Source: Prorocentrum cordatum
Lineage: Eukaryota > Sar > Dinophyceae > Prorocentrales > Prorocentraceae
DNA: 53,290 nucleotides
Reading direction: 5' to 3'
Assembly: GCA_963575745.1 (NCBI GenBank)
Contig: CAUYUJ010019871.1
Coordinates: 365,408 to 418,697, forward strand
The first letter of the stretch is position 1. The number at the start of each line of letters is the position of its first letter. This document shows, one piece after another, positions 41,889-51,169 of this stretch. The position numbers and the translations under genes are program-made. Under the pieces are notes generated by a model that worked only from the letters and a program-made list of their open reading frames with translations, was not told the DNA's origin and did no database searches.

Positions 41889-42320
41889 TGGGCCACGAAG
41901 CGTATATGAGGGGTGCGCCGACATGGGGGGGGGAACCGCACAAGGACCCTGCCTGGGGTGCCTTAGGTGGAGCCCCGAGGGGCCACGAAGCGTATATGAG
42001 GGGTGCGCCGACATGGGGGGTGGAACCGCACACGGACTCTGCCTCGGGTGCATTCGGTGGAGCCCCCTGAGGGGCCACGAAGCGTATATGAGGGGTGCGC
42101 CGACATGGGGGTTGGAACCGCACACGGACTCTGCATCGGGTGCATTCGGTGGAGCCCCCTGAGGAGCCACGAAGCGTATATGAGGGATGCGCCGACCTGG
42201 GGGGTGGAACTGCACGGTGACCCTGCTTCGGGTGCCTTCGGTGGAGCTCCCCCTGGGGCCACGAAGCGTATAGGGGTGCGCCGACATCGGGGGTGGAACC
42301 GCATGCGGACCCTGCCACTG
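41889..42320 (+). repeat. R89 tandem array b (about five units)
   Basis: Units of about 90 bp with CCACGAAGCGTATATGAGGG, GTGCGCCGACATGGGGG, GGAACCGCACACGGACTCTG and TTCGGTGGAGCCCC. It is a distinct subtype from array a (GCGTATATGAG instead of ACGTGTGAG). Neither the leader nor the hairpin tail is present. Confidence 0.9.
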
Positions 42321-42371
42321 GCTCTGTGGCAACTAGTGGGAGCCTCCCATGTCATCTTGCTGGCTCTTTCG

Positions 42372-42443
42372 AGTCGACGCTAACCGACGCCAATCGACGC
42401 TGATTGACGCTGAATCGACGCTCAGTCGACGCTCAGTCGGCGC
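42372..42443. repeat. TCGACGC short tandem cluster (10-11 bp)
   Basis: GACGC (once GGCGC) starts at 42376, 42386, 42396, 42406, 42417, 42428 and 42439, spacings of 10, 10, 10, 11, 11 and 11 bp. The consensus is near AATCGACGCTG. A short related run is at 45668-45695. Confidence 0.9.
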
Positions 42444-42490
42444 CGCCTCGTGGCCTACCAGACGCTGGCGCACGCGGAACGCGCCGCGCT

Positions 42491-42539
42491 GATGACGGGC
42501 CTCGCCGAGGCAGCAGTGCGCACCTCCGAGCGGTGCCAA
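42491..42539 (+). mobile_element. Family A MITE, right-end fragment
   Basis: CCTCGCCGAGGCAGCAGTGC and CACCTCCGAGCGGTGCCAA correspond to the right third of family A, with substitutions. The left end is not found. It is in the same orientation as the other copies. Confidence 0.55.
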
Positions 42540-42573
42540 GGGGAACTCCGAGGACACGCGGGGCCCCCGCTTT

Positions 42574-42780
42574 GGACGCCCGAAATGGGTACCGAAAAAA
42601 TGGGTACAATGTCCAACCGCAAATGTTGTCCCAAACCAACAGCGGCCGCTGCTGGGCAGGCGGCCTTCTGTCTCGAATGGAAACAGGCCGCGGCGGCGCG
42701 GACAGCGAATCCTGTTCAGAACGAACAAGAACTGCTGTTGGGCATCGTACCCATTCCTTCCGTGCCCACCTCGGGCGTCC
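42574..42780 (+). mobile_element. Family M foldback element, complete copy
   Basis: The termini GGACGCCCGA and TCGGGCGTCC are perfect inverted repeats. They continue inward as AATGGGTACCGAAAAAATGG facing CCATTCCTTCCGTGCCCACC, then ACAATGTCCAAC facing GTTGGGCATCGT. About 207 bp with roughly 55-bp arms. Region 42783-43054 is extremely GC-rich and unassigned. Confidence 0.8.
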
Positions 42781-43061
42781 AGACCCGCGAGCCGCTGCCG
42801 AACACCCGGCGCCCCGAGCCCGGGCGCCTGGCGCAGCAGCTGCGCCTCCCCGCCCGCCGCCGGCCCGCAGAGCGCCGGGTGCGGCGGGGGCGCGGTCGCG
42901 CCCGGCGGCGGCGGCGGCCTGCGCGGCGGGCCCCCGCCGAGCGGCCACTCGGCGGCGACGCCGGCGGCGGCGGCGACGACGGCGCCTCCGCCTCCAAACC
43001 AGGGCGTGTTTTACAGCGTATGGTCTTCGTCCCGCCTTGGCTGCAAGACGAGGTATCAAAC

Positions 43062-44490
43062 TAGCCTGGCGAAGAGGCCCAACCAGGTGCAGTTGTGAGT
43101 GCCGTCGTTGTGAGCAGCGCCCTTCGGTGGGCCTCCTCATGGGGCCACGAAGCGCGTGAAGGGTGTGCCGAAATGTATCAGAGCCCGCCATGCGGGCACT
43201 GCCACTGGGGCCGTCGAGCATCGCGAGGAACATGAAATGAAGGAGGGGGGCCAGCAGCAGGGGCCACTGGGGCCTTCCGTGGAGCACCCTATGGGGCCAC
43301 GAAACGTGTGGGGTGTCCGCCGAAATGTGAGGTGGGACCGCAGGCGGGCGCTGCCACTGGGGCCTTCGGTGGAGCTACCCGTAGGGGCACGAAACGTGTG
43401 AGGGATTCGCCGAAACGAGGTAGGGCCGCATGCGGGCGCTGCCACTGGGGCCTTAGGCGGAGCTCCCTTTGGGGGCACGAAGCGTATAAGAGGTTCGCCG
43501 AAGTGGAGGGCGGAGCCCGCCATGCGGGCGCTGCCACTGGGGCCTTCGATGGGGCTCCCTCCCTGTGGGGCCTCGAAACGTGTGAGGGGTGCACCTCAAT
43601 GGGGTTGGAACTGCATGCAGGCGCTGCCACTGGGGCCTTCGGTGGAGCTCCCTCGATGGGGCCACAAAACGTGTCAGAAAAGCACCGAAATGGGAGTGGA
43701 ACCGCATGCGGGCGCTGCCACTGGGGCCTCCAATGGAGCTCCCTATGGGGCCACGAAACGTATGAGGGGTGAAGGTCAATGGGGGCGGAACTGCAGGCGG
43801 GCGCTGCCACTGGGGCCTTCGGTGGAGCACCTTAGGGGGCCACGAAGCGTGTGAGGGGTGTTGCGAAATGGAGGATGGAACTGTATGCGGGCGCTGCCAC
43901 TGGGGCCTTGGACGCAATCCCGTGCGGGGCCGCGAAGCGCGTGAGGAGTGTGCCGAATTGGGAGTGGGACCGCATGCGGGCGCTGCCACTGGGGCCTTCG
44001 GTAGAGCTCTCCATGGGGCCACGAGACGTGTGAGGGGTGCACCGAGGTGGGTGTGAGACCGCATGCGGGCGCTGCCACTGGGGCCTTCGGTGGAGCCCCC
44101 TATGGGGCCACGAAGCGTATGACGAGGTACGCCAAAATGAACTGGCGGCGGCCCTCGGGCGCAATCACTGGGGCCTTAGGTGGGGCTCCCTAGGGGTCAC
44201 GACACGTGCGAGCGGTGCGCCAAAGTGACACGCGGAGGGTAGAGGCAGGGATGGGATGGAAAGAGGGGGGAGGAGGAGGAGCAGGAGGAGCAGGAGGAGA
44301 AGGAGGAGGAGGAGGAAGAGGAGGATAGGAGGAGGAGGAGGAGGAGGAGGAGGAGGAGGAGGAGGAGGAGGAAGAGAGGAGAGGAGGAGGAGGAGGAGGA
44401 GGAGGAGGAGGAGGAGGAGGAGGAGGAGGAGGATGAACGCGGGGCGCTGTCTCTTCGACGCGAGAACCCAACACCTCAGCAGGGTTGGGG
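43062..44490 (+). mobile_element. R89 composite c: leader, twelve units, hairpin tail
   Basis: The leader TAGCCTGGCGAAGAGGCCC, with GCAGTTGTGAGTGCCGTCG, is followed by a unit with the insert GAACATGAAATGAAGGAGGG. Then come units of about 89 bp marked by ACGAAACGTGTGAGGG, CCGCATGCGGGCGCTGCCAC and TTCGGTGGAGCTCCC, ending about 44225. The tail has ACGCGGAGGGTAGAGGCAGG, a 150-bp AGG array (44268-44432), GCGGGGCGCTGTCTCTTC and CCCAACACCTCAGCAGGGTTGGG (hairpin). Units are more diverged than in array a, so this copy is older. Confidence 0.88.
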
Positions 44491-44578
44491 AAAAAAAACG
44501 AAAACGGTCCACGAAATCGCATGAACACGATTGAGCTCGAGCCGTGCCTCCGACGACGGAGACGGTGACAGCGACCAC

Positions 44579-44586
44579 CACGACGC

Positions 44587-44663
<77 letters not shown>

Positions 44664-44709
44664 GCGGCGGCGGCGGCAGCGAGCACGGCGGCGCCGGCTG
44701 GCGGCTGCA

Positions 44710-44761
<52 letters not shown>

Positions 44762-44762
44762 C
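44579..44762. repeat. GAC trinucleotide array
   Basis: CGACGA repeats, a GGC-rich centre (44650-44705, GGCGGCGGC) and a second CGA block. It begins shortly after the R89c tail. Region 44763-45318 is unassigned. Confidence 0.95.
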
Positions 44763-45318
44763 CGAACATACAGGGGCGGGTGCGCACTGGAATGCGCGGA
44801 GGCGCGGCCAATGTCGTGGGGGACAACGCACTATCGATTGCGAGCGGCCGGGCGAGTTTAGCAGAAGGCCGGATCCACCACGGGAGAAGGCGAGAGCGCG
44901 CCCAACCAGCTGGAGGCAGCATCGCGTGAGCCAACATGGGCACGGAAATGTTGCGACACCACCACCAGCCTTCCAGAGCCATTCGACAACGTCCTGAACC
45001 TTCCCGAGCTGTTTCTGAGAATTCTACGACCTTCCCGAGCTTCGAGACCACCGAAAACGCTGACCCTTGAATATGTTCGAGTGAATTCACAAAAACTACA
45101 GAAGAAATTACGAGCCATCCACACCAGTCCGAATCCTTCCATCACCATCCCAACCGCCCCCGCCGACAGCTCGAGAGAAAGACCCGAGTTCAGGAGAAGA
45201 CGAGGGATGAAGGCAAAACCGAACAGAATTAGCTTTCCAGCCTTCGACGGCTTCGCAATCCTGACTCTCCCCTCTTCCTCCTTCCCATCCTCGTCAGGCT
45301 CTAATCATTCACACTCCC

Positions 45319-45420
45319 CCCCCTCCTCCTCCTCCTCCTCCTCTTCCTCCTCCTCCTCCTCCTCCTCCTCCTCCTTCTCCTCCTCATCATCATCATCATC
45401 ATCATCCTCCCCTCCACACC
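45319..45420. repeat. CCT and CAT array
   Basis: CTC/CCT repeats with a CAT island (45384-45405). Region 45421-45570 is unassigned. Confidence 0.95.
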
Positions 45421-45570
45421 CTGCCCTCTTCTCGCATGACCCGCTTCTCTCGAGAGGCATCCCGTGACATAAACACTTGTACCGCAGCAGAGCCACGCCA
45501 AAAACTGGTTGTACTGGAGGGAAGGGGAACTCCGATCTCCCGACGTGATGCATGCGAGGGACAAAAAATG

Positions 45571-45655
45571 CATACGCATAAACATTCGGAGGTAAGCGCG
45601 AATCTCGCAGATCGGCGCTAGACCCCGCTCCCTGTCGCGCGGAGCGCGGCGCCAT
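45571..45655. mobile_element. Family C element, single arm
   Basis: CATACGCATAAACATTCGGAGG, split as CATACGCATAAAC and ATTCGGAGG, then GCAGATCGGCGCTAGACCCC and GTCGCGCGGAGCGCGGCGCC match the arm and centre of the 1692 element. The second arm is missing. Confidence 0.65.
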
Positions 45656-45795
45656 CTCATCGACTCCCAGACGCTAGTCGACGCCAGTCGACGCTGAAGA
45701 CGGAATCGAAAGGGTAGACCAGGCCCCCGTGCTCTGCTACGGACCACCCCCCACCCCCCGGACCTGTCCTGGAGCGCGCTCTGACAGGGACCCCT

Positions 45796-45942
45796 AGGGG
45801 GCCACATGCGAACCCTGCCCCTACCCCCCACGATTTCTGAGGGGGAGGGTGGGGTTCACTTCGCTCGAGAAAAAAGAAGTGAACCCCACCCTCCCCCTCA
45901 GAAATCGTGGGGGGTAGGGGTAGGGTTCGCATGTGGCCCCCA
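45796..45942. mobile_element. Family F near-perfect palindrome, copy 2
   Basis: The arms AGGGGGCCACATGCGAACCC and GGGTTCGCATGTGGCCCCC, CCACGATTTCTGAGGGGGAG and CTCCCCCTCAGAAATCGTGG pair almost without mismatch, around a short CGCTCGAGAAAAAAG centre. GACCCC occurs just outside both ends, a possible partial duplication. Confidence 0.9.
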
Positions 45943-46093
45943 GACCCCGGAGCGCGGAGCCGGCCAACTCCTGCGGCGTGGAGGCCCCCCCCCCCCGCGG
46001 CCGCGGGGGCCAGGAGGGCCGCGCCCCTTGGGAGGCCACAGAGAGTGCGCCCGGACGCCTGGAAGCCGCGACCGCCTGCCACCTCCTGGAGCT

Positions 46094-46260
46094 CCAAGGG
46101 CTCCAAACTTCGCGCTTCGCGCTGCGCGAAGCGCGAAGCGCGAATAACTTCGCGCCCTCGCGCCGCCTCCCAGGGGAGAAGCAGAGGATGAGGAGGAATC
46201 GGAGCCGAACCGCGAAGCGCGAAGCGCGAATAACTTCGCGCCCTCGAGGGCGCCCTTGGA
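46094..46260 (+). mobile_element. Family K element, copy 2
   Basis: TCCAAGGGC and GCCCTTGGA form clean terminal inverted repeats. The interior matches 41369-41533 almost base for base (GCGAATAACTTCGCGCCCTC, CGCCTCCCAGGGGAGAAGC). It lies about 40 bp upstream of an R89 cluster; copy 1 lies about 350 bp upstream of another. Confidence 0.87.
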
Positions 46261-46299
46261 GAAGGAGGTGTCCAGAGCGTCGAGAGAGGTAACAATAGG

Positions 46300-46604
46300 T
46301 TCGACTGGCCAAAAGCCCAGCCGTATGCAACTGTGACTACGGCGTCCGCGAGCAACGTCTTCGGTGGAGCTCCCCGTGGGCCACGAAACGCGGTACTGGG
46401 CGGGGGAGACGCATGCGAACACCGCCACTGGGGCCTTCGGTGGAGCTCCCTATGGGGCCGCGAAACGCTGTATTGGATGCGGAGGGCAGAGGCAGGGATG
46501 GGAGGACGGGGAGGAGGGAGGAGGGGGAGGAGGAAGGAGAGGAGCGGAGACGCGGGGCGCTGCCTCTTCAGAACGATAAAACCCGACAACACAAGATGGT
46601 TGGG
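46300..46604 (+). mobile_element. R89 composite d: leader, two units, hairpin tail
   Basis: Diverged leader (CCCAGCCGTATGCAACTGTG), two units with GGTGGAGCTCCC and CACGAAACG or CGCGAAACGC, then the tail GCGGAGGGCAGAGGCAGGGA, an AGG tract, GCGGGGCGCTGCCTCTTCAG and CCCGACAACACAAGATGGTTGGG. This is the minimal composite, showing that leader and tail belong together without a long array. The hairpin keeps pairing through a G-T wobble. Confidence 0.85.
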
Positions 46605-46817
46605 AAAGAGAAAGCAAACACACAATTCACCGCCGAGTCTCGAGTGTCAAAGATCCTCGACCCTCGGCTCTCGACTCCCCTCCTCCCCACTCACCGGTCC
46701 GAAGAGACCAGCGTGGGAGCTCGGGAACGATAGCCTGTGGAAAACTCCCGCGACGAAGGTTCGGGATCATCTTAGTAGGGGGGGGCGGGGAGGGGGAGGG
46801 GGCGGCGGCCTCAGTTG

Positions 46818-46828
46818 GAAGGGGCCCT

Positions 46829-46896
<68 letters not shown>

Positions 46897-47048
46897 TAAA
46901 TAAATAAATAAATACACACAAATAACCGGATCCCCCATATTTTCCTATATTCTCGGGTTTTTTGTCTTCCCCACCACTTCCCGTATTTTCCCATATTTTC
47001 TGGGGAGTCGACGATTAATTGTGTCTGTGTGTGTTTTTCCCCTCCTGA
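46818..47048 (+). mobile_element. Family G dispersed repeat, copy 3, with internal expansion
   Basis: The start GAAGGGGCCCTGGGACACAC passes into expanded CA (46834-46861), TA (46862-46886) and AAAT (46886-46912) arrays, where copies 1 and 2 have a short AAATAAATACACAC. The rest (CCCATATTTTCCTATATTCT, TTAATTGTGTCTGTGTGTG) matches. This shows simple-repeat growth from seed motifs inside an element. Confidence 0.87.
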
Positions 47049-47219
47049 TTCGTGCAAGGCCCTCCAACGACAAATCGTATTTTGCAAAATGCCACCGGAA
47101 AACCCGTGATCTACCCCCAACCACGGGCTGTACTCCTGGGCTCCCAGATTCGCCAGCCCAGCGGGCAGGAGGCGTGCTGAGATCTTCAACAACACGCATC
47201 GAATCATTGTAATTCGCGC

Positions 47220-47660
47220 GCGCGCGCGGGGCTGCCCCGGGAGATCCCTGAGCGACCAGGATATCCCCAGCAAGGTCCCCTCAGAGATGGCGGCGTTGCT
47301 CCTGGGCGCCGTCCTCGGGGCCCCCCAGAGAGCCCCGAGGCACCAAAAAGAAGCTCCAAGAGAGCCCACGAGCGGCCAAAGAGCGGGATCAGTGCCCAGG
47401 ATGATCTCTGGATGGCCTGAGACGCCTCGAAACGCCTCGAGAGAGCCCCAACAGAGCCCCGAAGAAAGCCCCGAGCGCAAAGATAGTTGGTTTCCCTTAG
47501 GAGTTTGAAGGATTTTCGCGTTATCGTCTGTTTGTGTTTCGGATCCCCAAGACGGCCCTGGAGTCCCCCAATATCGCCGCAAGGTAGACCGAGAAGCTCC
47601 CAGAAGGCCCCCAAGACGCCCCAAAGGGACCCCATGTTTTTGCTGTTTGGGGGGGGAGGG
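47220..47660 (-). repeat. Degenerate ~10.5-bp CCCC/AAGA-rich repeat
   Basis: On plus, runs of CC or CCCC alternate with AAGA or GAGAG at roughly 10-12 bp (for example the CC blocks in 47540-47635, mean about 10.6 bp). It is the reverse-complement sense of the 50.6 and 51.2 kb tracts. The long minus frame (47624-46767) reads LGALWGAP-type repeats and is probably a by-product. A GC(GC)n tract (47217-47229) precedes it. Confidence 0.7.
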
Positions 47661-48681
47661 AGAACCCTACCACACGACCTCAGCACATCGCGGCTACCAC
47701 CACAGCGCAAAACAATAGGTCGCCGGGCAAACCGTAGACGTAACCCAAGCCGACCTGCAATAGGCAAACTCGTGTAGTGTAGTGAACCCTGGCCTGAAGA
47801 AGAAAGCAGCCGTCCTGCGGATCGAAAGTTGCAAAGATGCCCCAGGAGGGCCCCGATACAGCCCAATAGGCACCCCAGGGGGGCTCCCGAGGCCCCAGAG
47901 GGGGCCCCATTACTGGAAGCCCGAGTCGTGTATTGACGGCTCCTCTGCTTGGAAAAAAATCTGATGCCTATTTTCTTCACGGCGCGGGCGTGTCTGAGAC
48001 TGGGTGGCGAAACCCGAGCCTCACCCCAGCCAGCCATCGACTCTCCGGAAACGATAGGAGGCGGGGTTATGATGTTCCTACCTACTTAAGTACGATGGGA
48101 ACAACATAAGGCGGGGGTAGAGTTCGGACCTCTCCACGTGATCGACGAATCCCGAACCCTGCCTCCCGCCGCCCATCGAGTTGCCTGAATGGTTGATCGG
48201 GCGAAGACCGGTCCCTGGAACCCCCCTGTGGGTCCATCTGGTGCAGCTCTCCTCCCCGGACACCTTTTGTGACGGCCCCAGGGCCCGATTCACACAGCCA
48301 TCGGGGCCGAACATCCCTGAGATCCGACGTAACCAAAAGAATTGCTTCCATCGTGAAAAATCACGCCCGGGGCCCTGGGCCCCATCTTTCTGCGTCACTT
48401 CTCGAGCTGGATCGAGCTGTGAGGGTCCTGGGCCCGATCCAAGGCGAAAACGCCCGGCTCGAAAAAACTGAGGCGCCAGGACTTGCCGAAAACCTGGTCG
48501 CCTAACGTTTGCTTCGCCAGCACGGTCTGAATCTCGCCGCCGAGAGCCGCCGCCGCCGCCGACGCCGCCCACGGCGCCCCGCCACGCTCGGGCGGAGCCT
48601 CTCGTGGAGGCCGGCCGCGCCCGCGCCAGGGCGGTACCGGGAGGCCTCGGCGACGGGGGCCGCGCGCGCGCTGGCGGCTGG
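47661..48681. other. Unassigned stretch
   Basis: A short continuation of the CCCC-spaced repeat lies at about 47840-47910. The rest (47911-48681) has no repeat family. GGGCCCTGGGCCC-type palindromes occur near 48366-48390. No gene is recognised. Confidence 0.45.
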
Positions 48682-48686
48682 CGAGT

Positions 48687-49286
48687 GAGGGAGGAGGAGG
48701 AGGAGGAGGAGGAGGAGGAGGAGGAGGAGCAGGAGGAAGAGGAAGAGGAAAGAGGAGGAGGAGGAGGAGGAGGAGGAGGAGGAGAACGAGGACGACGAGG
48801 ACGAGGAGGAGGAGGAGGAGAGGAGGAGGAGGAGGAGGAGGAGGAGGAGGAGGAGAGGAGGAGGAGGAGGAGGAGGAGGAGGAGGAGGAGGAGGAGGAGG
48901 AGGAGGAGAAGGGGAGGAGGAGTAGAGGGGAGGAGGAGGAGGAGGAGGAGGAGGAAGGAGTAGAGGAGGAGGAGGAGGAGGAGGAGCGAGGAGGAGGAGG
49001 AGGAGAGGAGGAGGAGGAGGAGGAGGAGAGGGAGGAGGAAGAGGAGGAGGAGGAGGGAGGAGGAGGAGAAGGAGGAGGAGGAGGAGGAGCAGGAGGAGGA
49101 AGAGAGAGGAGAGGAGGAGGAGGAGGAGGAGAGGAGGAGGAGGAGGAGGAGGAGGAGGAGGAGGAGGAGGAGGGGGGGAGGAGGAGGAGGAGAAGGAGAA
49201 GGAGGAGGAGGAGGAGGAGGAGGAGGAGGAGGAAGAGGAGAAGGAAGAGGAGGAGGAGGAGGAGGAGGAGGAGGAGGAGCAGGAGC
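48687..49286. repeat. Large AGG trinucleotide array
   Basis: About 600 bp of AGG/GGA with occasional A, C or single-base deletions that shift phase. It is the longest purine-strand array here and a strong candidate for triplex formation. Minus frames (up to 431 codons) are poly-Leu, poly-Ser and poly-Pro artefacts. Region 49287-49659 is unassigned. Confidence 0.97.
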
Positions 49287-49659
49287 GGGCCCTTTCATCG
49301 GCGACGAATAGGCTATGCGGGATCGATGGTTTTTGCCCATGGGCCTATCCCCCCCCCCTACTAACGTTGCCACCTGGTTTTCGGGCCGTGACTAACTCGG
49401 CTTTCCAGCGGCCGTTCGGGGCGATCCTGGCACCCCCCGCAGCGCTCACGGCGAGGCGCAGCTGCTGAAAGGCACCCCGAGGCTGGAAAGCCGCTGAGAA
49501 CGGACGAGAACCTCGAAAACCTCGAATCTCGAGCGTGACATCCATCCTAAGTCGTTCTTGGACTGTCCAGGGGCCCCGCGAGGGCCCCCCGGAGGCCAAA
49601 CGCATCCTAAACCCATCCCCAACTGAGCTTGTCCACACCTGACGCTTGCCCCAAAACAT

Positions 49660-50125
49660 TAGCCCGGCGACGGATCGAGCCGTATGCAGTTGTGAATACC
49701 GTCGTTGTGAGCATCGCCCTTCGGTGGATCTCCTTGTGGGGCCTCGAAGCGAGTGAAGGGTGTACCGATATGTGGCGGGGCCGCCATGCGGGCGCTGATA
49801 CTGGGGCCGCCGAGCATCGCGAGGAACATGAAATGAAGGAGGGGGGCCAGCAGCAGGGGGCACTGGGGCCTTCGGTGGAGCACCCTATGGGGCCACGAAA
49901 CGTGTGGGAGGTCCGCCCGCATAGGGGGTGGGACCGCAGGCGGGCGCTGCCACTGGGGCCTTCGGTGGAGCTCCGTATGGGGACGCGAAGCGTGTGAGGG
50001 GTTCGCCGAAATGGAGGGTGGAACCGCATGCGGGCGCTGCCACTGGGGCCTCCGGTGGGACTCCCTATGGGGCCACGAAATCGTGTGAGAGGTGTGCCGA
50101 CATGTGGGTGGAACTGCATGATGCC
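49660..50125 (+). mobile_element. R89 composite e: leader and four units, no tail
   Basis: The leader TAGCCCGGCGACGGATCG with GCAGTTGTGAATACCGTCG and the variant unit with GAACATGAAATGAAGGAGGG is shared closely with composite c. Four units follow. The array breaks off at GGAACTGCATGATGCC without the AGG tract or hairpin. Confidence 0.87.
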
Positions 50126-50336
50126 CTGCGAAAGATGCAATTCGCGCGAGCTCGTCTACAAAGCATCACCAGCTTCCAAGAAACCCTTGCCAAAAACGTG
50201 TCGAAGTCCTTCCCGAACCACAGGTTTCGCGCAAGCTTCCCGAACACATCTAAGAAAAATGCATGTCAATACGTGTTTCCCCCAGTAGACAAACAATATC
50301 TACATACCTTTATACAATAACCATCGCGCACACTTC

Positions 50337-50385
50337 GCGCGCGCTCAAGTTCTAGCTAGGCTCGACAGGCTAACGCATGGAATAT
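50337..50385 (+). repeat. GCGCGC-TTCTAGCT block, copy 1
   Basis: GCGCGCTCAAGTTCTAGCTA and GACAGGCTAACGCATGGAAT match 50885-50932 (GACGTTCTAGCTTGG, GACAGGTGAACTCATGGGAT). The two copies are 548 bp apart. The interval 50386-50640 is unassigned and somewhat A- and T-rich. Confidence 0.7.
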
Positions 50386-50644
50386 CCGTTGTTCAAGTGC
50401 CTTGTTCATCGAACGAGCTTCTTGGCGTCCCTGCACAAGACTCGGAAGCGTATAGAAGGGGAAATGCGGACACTACATCATACATTTCCTTTAGGTGTTT
50501 GATGATTTAGGGACCCTCGGAGGCATTGGTGGTGACGGGGGCCTTAACTATAGTCTGTTATGCAAGAATAACTCAGGGGTAAGTTTGAACAAATGAATTA
50601 TTGGAATTCCTTTTTTCCCAATTGCTGTGCCTGGGCCGTGGGTC

Positions 50645-50850
50645 AAAAGTTTCCTGAATACAGGCCGCGGACTGTTGGGACGCCTCTGGGGGGCATTTTG
50701 GCGGCGTCTTGGAAATATTTCGGGGTCTCTTGGGGGGCTCGTGGTGCCTCCTGGGAGCCTCCCGGGAGTCTCCGCAAGCATCTGGGGCGCGCCTCGAGAA
50801 CCCCTGGGAGAACCGTGGGGCCACCTTGAGGCAAAGCGCTCGTAAGGCTT
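50645..50850 (+). repeat. Degenerate ~10.5-11-bp GGGG/TCTT repeat
   Basis: G-runs follow T- or CT-runs at intervals of 11, 12, 11, 11, 10, 11, 10 and 11 bp across 50670-50770 (TCTGGGGGG, TTTTGGCGGCG, TCTTGGAAAT and so on). No constant sequence is kept, only the alternation. Confidence 0.75.
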
Positions 50851-50884
50851 TGGGAGGTCCCCTCTTGTGTCTCTTTCTTGGCGC

Positions 50885-50932
50885 GCGCGCGCGCTGACGT
50901 TCTAGCTTGGCTGGACAGGTGAACTCATGGGA
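50885..50932 (+). repeat. GCGCGC-TTCTAGCT block, copy 2
   Basis: Direct copy of 50337-50385. Each copy is followed by about 200-260 bp of ordinary sequence and then a GGGG/TCTT tract, so the block and tract probably duplicated as one unit. Confidence 0.7.
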
Positions 50933-51169
50933 TCTCGACTTTACGGTGGTTTCAGGGGCAGCCAAGAGGACGCGAAGACAACCCAAGAGAGTGCCAAGAC
51001 AGCGTCAGGGAGTTCAACAGGATTCCCGAAAAATATATAGGCAATGTGACCCCGAAGTCTTGATGGGGCTCGGGGTGAACTTGAGCGAAAAGAGTATCAC
51101 TGGATTTCCGTCAAATGGGGCCTCCTAACATGCAGTGCGCAGGAATTGGGGGGGCCTAAGAGGCGTGCA

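Noticed and set aside
43062-44490. R89 as a coding tandem-repeat protein
   Set aside because: Unit lengths vary around 88-95 bp and change frame from unit to unit.
48078-49373. 431-codon minus-strand open frame
   Set aside because: Mostly Pro, Leu and Ser runs from the AGG array, with no domain in the flanks.
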